Origin: Flavihumibacter solisilvae
Lineage (GTDB): Bacteria; Bacteroidota; Bacteroidia; Chitinophagales; Chitinophagaceae
Direction: 5' to 3'
Assembly (NCBI RefSeq): GCF_000814475.1
Contig: NZ_JSVC01000002.1
Location: 62,001-126,000 of the forward strand
DNA length: 64,000 nt
A model generated the notes under the pieces. It did no database searches and was not told the DNA's origin. It worked only from the letters and a program-made list of their open reading frames with translations. The position numbers were made by a program, and so were the translations under genes. This document shows positions 62,510 to 64,000 of the stretch, in pieces; within the stretch, counting starts at the first letter, position 1, and each line of letters starts with the position of its first letter.

Positions 62510-64000
62510 TTACAGTTTTATTTCTTCCTCATGTGCATCGAAGAAATGGAACTCTGTAAGGTGATAATTGGTATTTGAATGGAGCTTGATGTTTTGTTTG
62601 AATGCGCGTTTCCATTTCCAGAGCTTACTGAAGATCCAGCCCTTTGTCAGGTAGGCATGCATGATAGGATGTACTACCAGTGTAAGGTTGCTGTGCTTGT
62701 GGGTAATGAGGTAGTTAAGATTTTTTTCGATCTCGTCTTCAAGTACGAGTGTTGATGAGATCTTACCCGTTCCGTTACAGCTGGGGCATACTTCCATGGT
62801 GTTGATATTGATCTCCGGCTTCATTCTCTGCCGGGTGATCTGCATCAATCCGAATTTTGAAATGGGTAGAACCGCATGTTTGGCGCGATCCGGCTTCATA
62901 TAATTCTCCATGGCATCAAGAAGCCGCTTCTTATTCTCGGGGAGCTTCATATCAATGAAGTCGGCCACAATAATGCCACCCAGGTCACGAAGGCGCAATT
63001 GCCTTGCAATCTCTTCTGCAGCTTCAAGATTAGTTTCCAGTGCATTCTGCTCCTGGTTATTGCTTACACTTTTGTAGCCACTGTTCACATCTATAACATG
63101 CAGCGCTTCCGTATGCTCAATAATCAGGTATGCACCACTGGGAAGGTTGACCGTTTTTCCAAATGCGGCCTTTACCTGTTTGGTGATGCCATACTGATCG
63201 AAAATCGGTGCGCCATTATGATAGTAGGAAACAATGTCTGCTTTGTCGGGGGCAATGCGCTGAATGTAACTCTTGGTGTCGTTGTAGATATTTCTATCGT
63301 TGACAACTATGCGGTTAAAATCCTCGTTCAGGAGATCCCGGAGCATGCTCGTGGTCTTCGTCTGCTCACTGAGGATTTTGGCCGGTGCAACAGAGCCATT
63401 CAGGTTTTGCTGGATGGCTTTCCATGTTTCGACCAGGGCCAGCAGATCCTCGTGCAATTCTGCAGTGTTCTTACCTTCCGCAGCAGTTCGTACGATAACC
63501 CCGAAATTTTTGGGCTTGATTGCCTCAATGATCTTTTGCAGTCTTTTTCTTTCATCAGAAGAATGAATCTTCCTCGAAACTGCCACAACATCATTGAATG
63601 GGGTAATAACAACAAAACGGCCGGGAAGGGATATCTCACAACTCAGGCGCGGACCTTTGGCTGCAATGGGTTCCTTGAGGATCTGAACCAGGACATTGGG
63701 CTTGCCGCCAAGCACTTCATTGATCTTGCCTGTCTTAACAATTTCCGGTTCGACCTCAAATTTCGCAAAGTCGAAACCGCCGGCAGTGTTGTCACTGATT
63801 GATTGCTGGGTGAATTTCAGCAGCGATTTTGCATAAGGACTCAGGTCGGTGTAGTGTAAAAAAGCATCTTTTTCAAATCCCACATCAACAAATGCGGCAT
63901 TTAAACCGGGAATGAGCTTTCTGACCTTGCCCAGGTATAAGTCCCCAACAGCAAAACTGGCATCTGCCTTTTCGTTGTGCAGTTCCACCAGCTTCTTGTC
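62510..64000 (-). CDS. rng: Ribonuclease G/E family endoribonuclease (N-terminus outside window)
   Basis: The frame continues past 64000; the visible 496 codons begin DKKLVELHNEKADASFAVGD, so roughly the first 20 residues are missing. S1 domain: GDLYLGKVRKLIPGLNAAFVDVG. Catalytic metal Asp residues occur in ALHVIDVNSGYKSVS and GGIIVADFIDMKLPENKKR; the zinc-link motif is CPSCNGTGKI. This is the size of RNase G rather than RNase E, with no long degradosome scaffold. It processes 16S rRNA 5' ends and mRNA. It is convergent with SusD. Confidence 0.93.
   Translation of the reverse strand, partial: DKKLVELHNEKADASFAVGDLYLGKVRKLIPGLNAAFVDVGFEKDAFLHYTDLSPYAKSLLKFTQQSISDNTAGGFDFAKFEVEPEIVKTGKINEVLGGKPNVLVQILKEPIAAKGPRLSCEISLPGRFVVITPFNDVVAVSRKIHSSDERKRLQKIIEAIKPKNFGVIVRTAAEGKNTAELHEDLLALVETWKAIQQNLNGSVAPAKILSEQTKTTSMLRDLLNEDFNRIVVNDRNIYNDTKSYIQRIAPDKADIVSYYHNGAPIFDQYGITKQVKAAFGKTVNLPSGAYLIIEHTEALHVIDVNSGYKSVSNNQEQNALETNLEAAEEIARQLRLRDLGGIIVADFIDMKLPENKKRLLDAMENYMKPDRAKHAVLPISKFGLMQITRQRMKPEININTMEVCPSCNGTGKISSTLVLEDEIEKNLNYLITHKHSNLTLVVHPIMHAYLTKGWIFSKLWKWKRAFKQNIKLHSNTNYHLTEFHFFDAHEEEIKL

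Noticed and set aside
62876-63802. 308-codon plus-strand frame opposite ribonuclease G
   Set aside because: Antisense to catalytic-domain codons of RNase G and without signal, start context or motif.
1-64000. CRISPR arrays, tRNA/rRNA genes, insertion sequences and prophage genes
   Set aside because: I looked for direct repeat arrays, cloverleaf regions in gaps, transposase motifs and terminal repeats and found none.

Overview
The window looks like a chromosomal segment of a Bacteroidota bacterium, most likely of the Chitinophagaceae type. The evidence is a SusC/SusD pair, TAnnTTTG-type promoter -7 boxes, a hybrid two-component propeller sensor, PF06580 (LytS-type) kinases with four membrane segments, a RicT/PSP1 protein with a Cys-rich N-terminus next to holB, DUF2911 and DUF1015 proteins, and many short lipoprotein signals. 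Gene density is high. I see no insertion sequence, prophage, CRISPR array, rRNA or tRNA gene.

Layout. 1-6.4 kb: a carbohydrate locus with an edge-truncated secreted glycoside hydrolase-like protein, divergent from a secreted sulfatase, a KDG kinase, a KDPG aldolase and a hexuronate-type MFS transporter. Together these suggest use of a sulfated, uronate-containing glycan. 6.4-10.9 kb (minus): an ECF sigma factor overlapping a one-TM protein with a barrel-like C-terminus (putative anti-sigma), an outer-membrane-type protein, a DUF218 protein and a DUF2911/TPR protein. 11-14.8 kb: a MarR-GNAT fusion divergent from an orphan PAS/HisKA_3 kinase, with a palindromic candidate operator between them. 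14.9-20.9 kb: an unknown secreted protein, then a propeller sensor kinase with a degraded ATPase domain and two tandem LytS-type kinases; no response regulator is nearby. 21-23 kb: a cytochrome c lipoprotein, a small envelope protein and a ChrB-domain/AraC-HTH fusion.

23.2-31.9 kb holds one very large cyclic beta-1,2-glucan synthase-type gene, followed by a CvfB-like S1 protein. 32.8-40.8 kb is a minus-strand run: His-rich lipoprotein, long-chain acyl-CoA synthetase, YceI lipoprotein, TPR protein, DUF1015 protein, serC, a zinc phospholipase C/S1-P1-like enzyme and a DUF502 membrane protein. 41-47.9 kb is a TetR-controlled RND efflux operon (TetR, TolC, MFP, RND) with a clear candidate operator overlapping its promoter. 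47.9-56.4 kb: an AIM24-like protein, a lipoprotein hydrolase divergent from an M20 amidohydrolase, then the housekeeping genes ricT, holB, a glutathione peroxidase, comF and radA on the minus strand. 56.8-64 kb: a YugP-type zinc peptidase, a SusC/SusD pair, and an edge-truncated ribonuclease G.

The best candidates for something new are the kinase cluster at 15.8-20.9 kb, where one ATPase domain is degraded and a second is questionable with no receiver protein nearby; the sigma/anti-sigma-barrel pair at 9.1-10.9 kb; the ChrB-AraC fusion; and the cyclic glucan synthase in a Bacteroidota background. All functions are inferred from reading the sequence; no database search was run.
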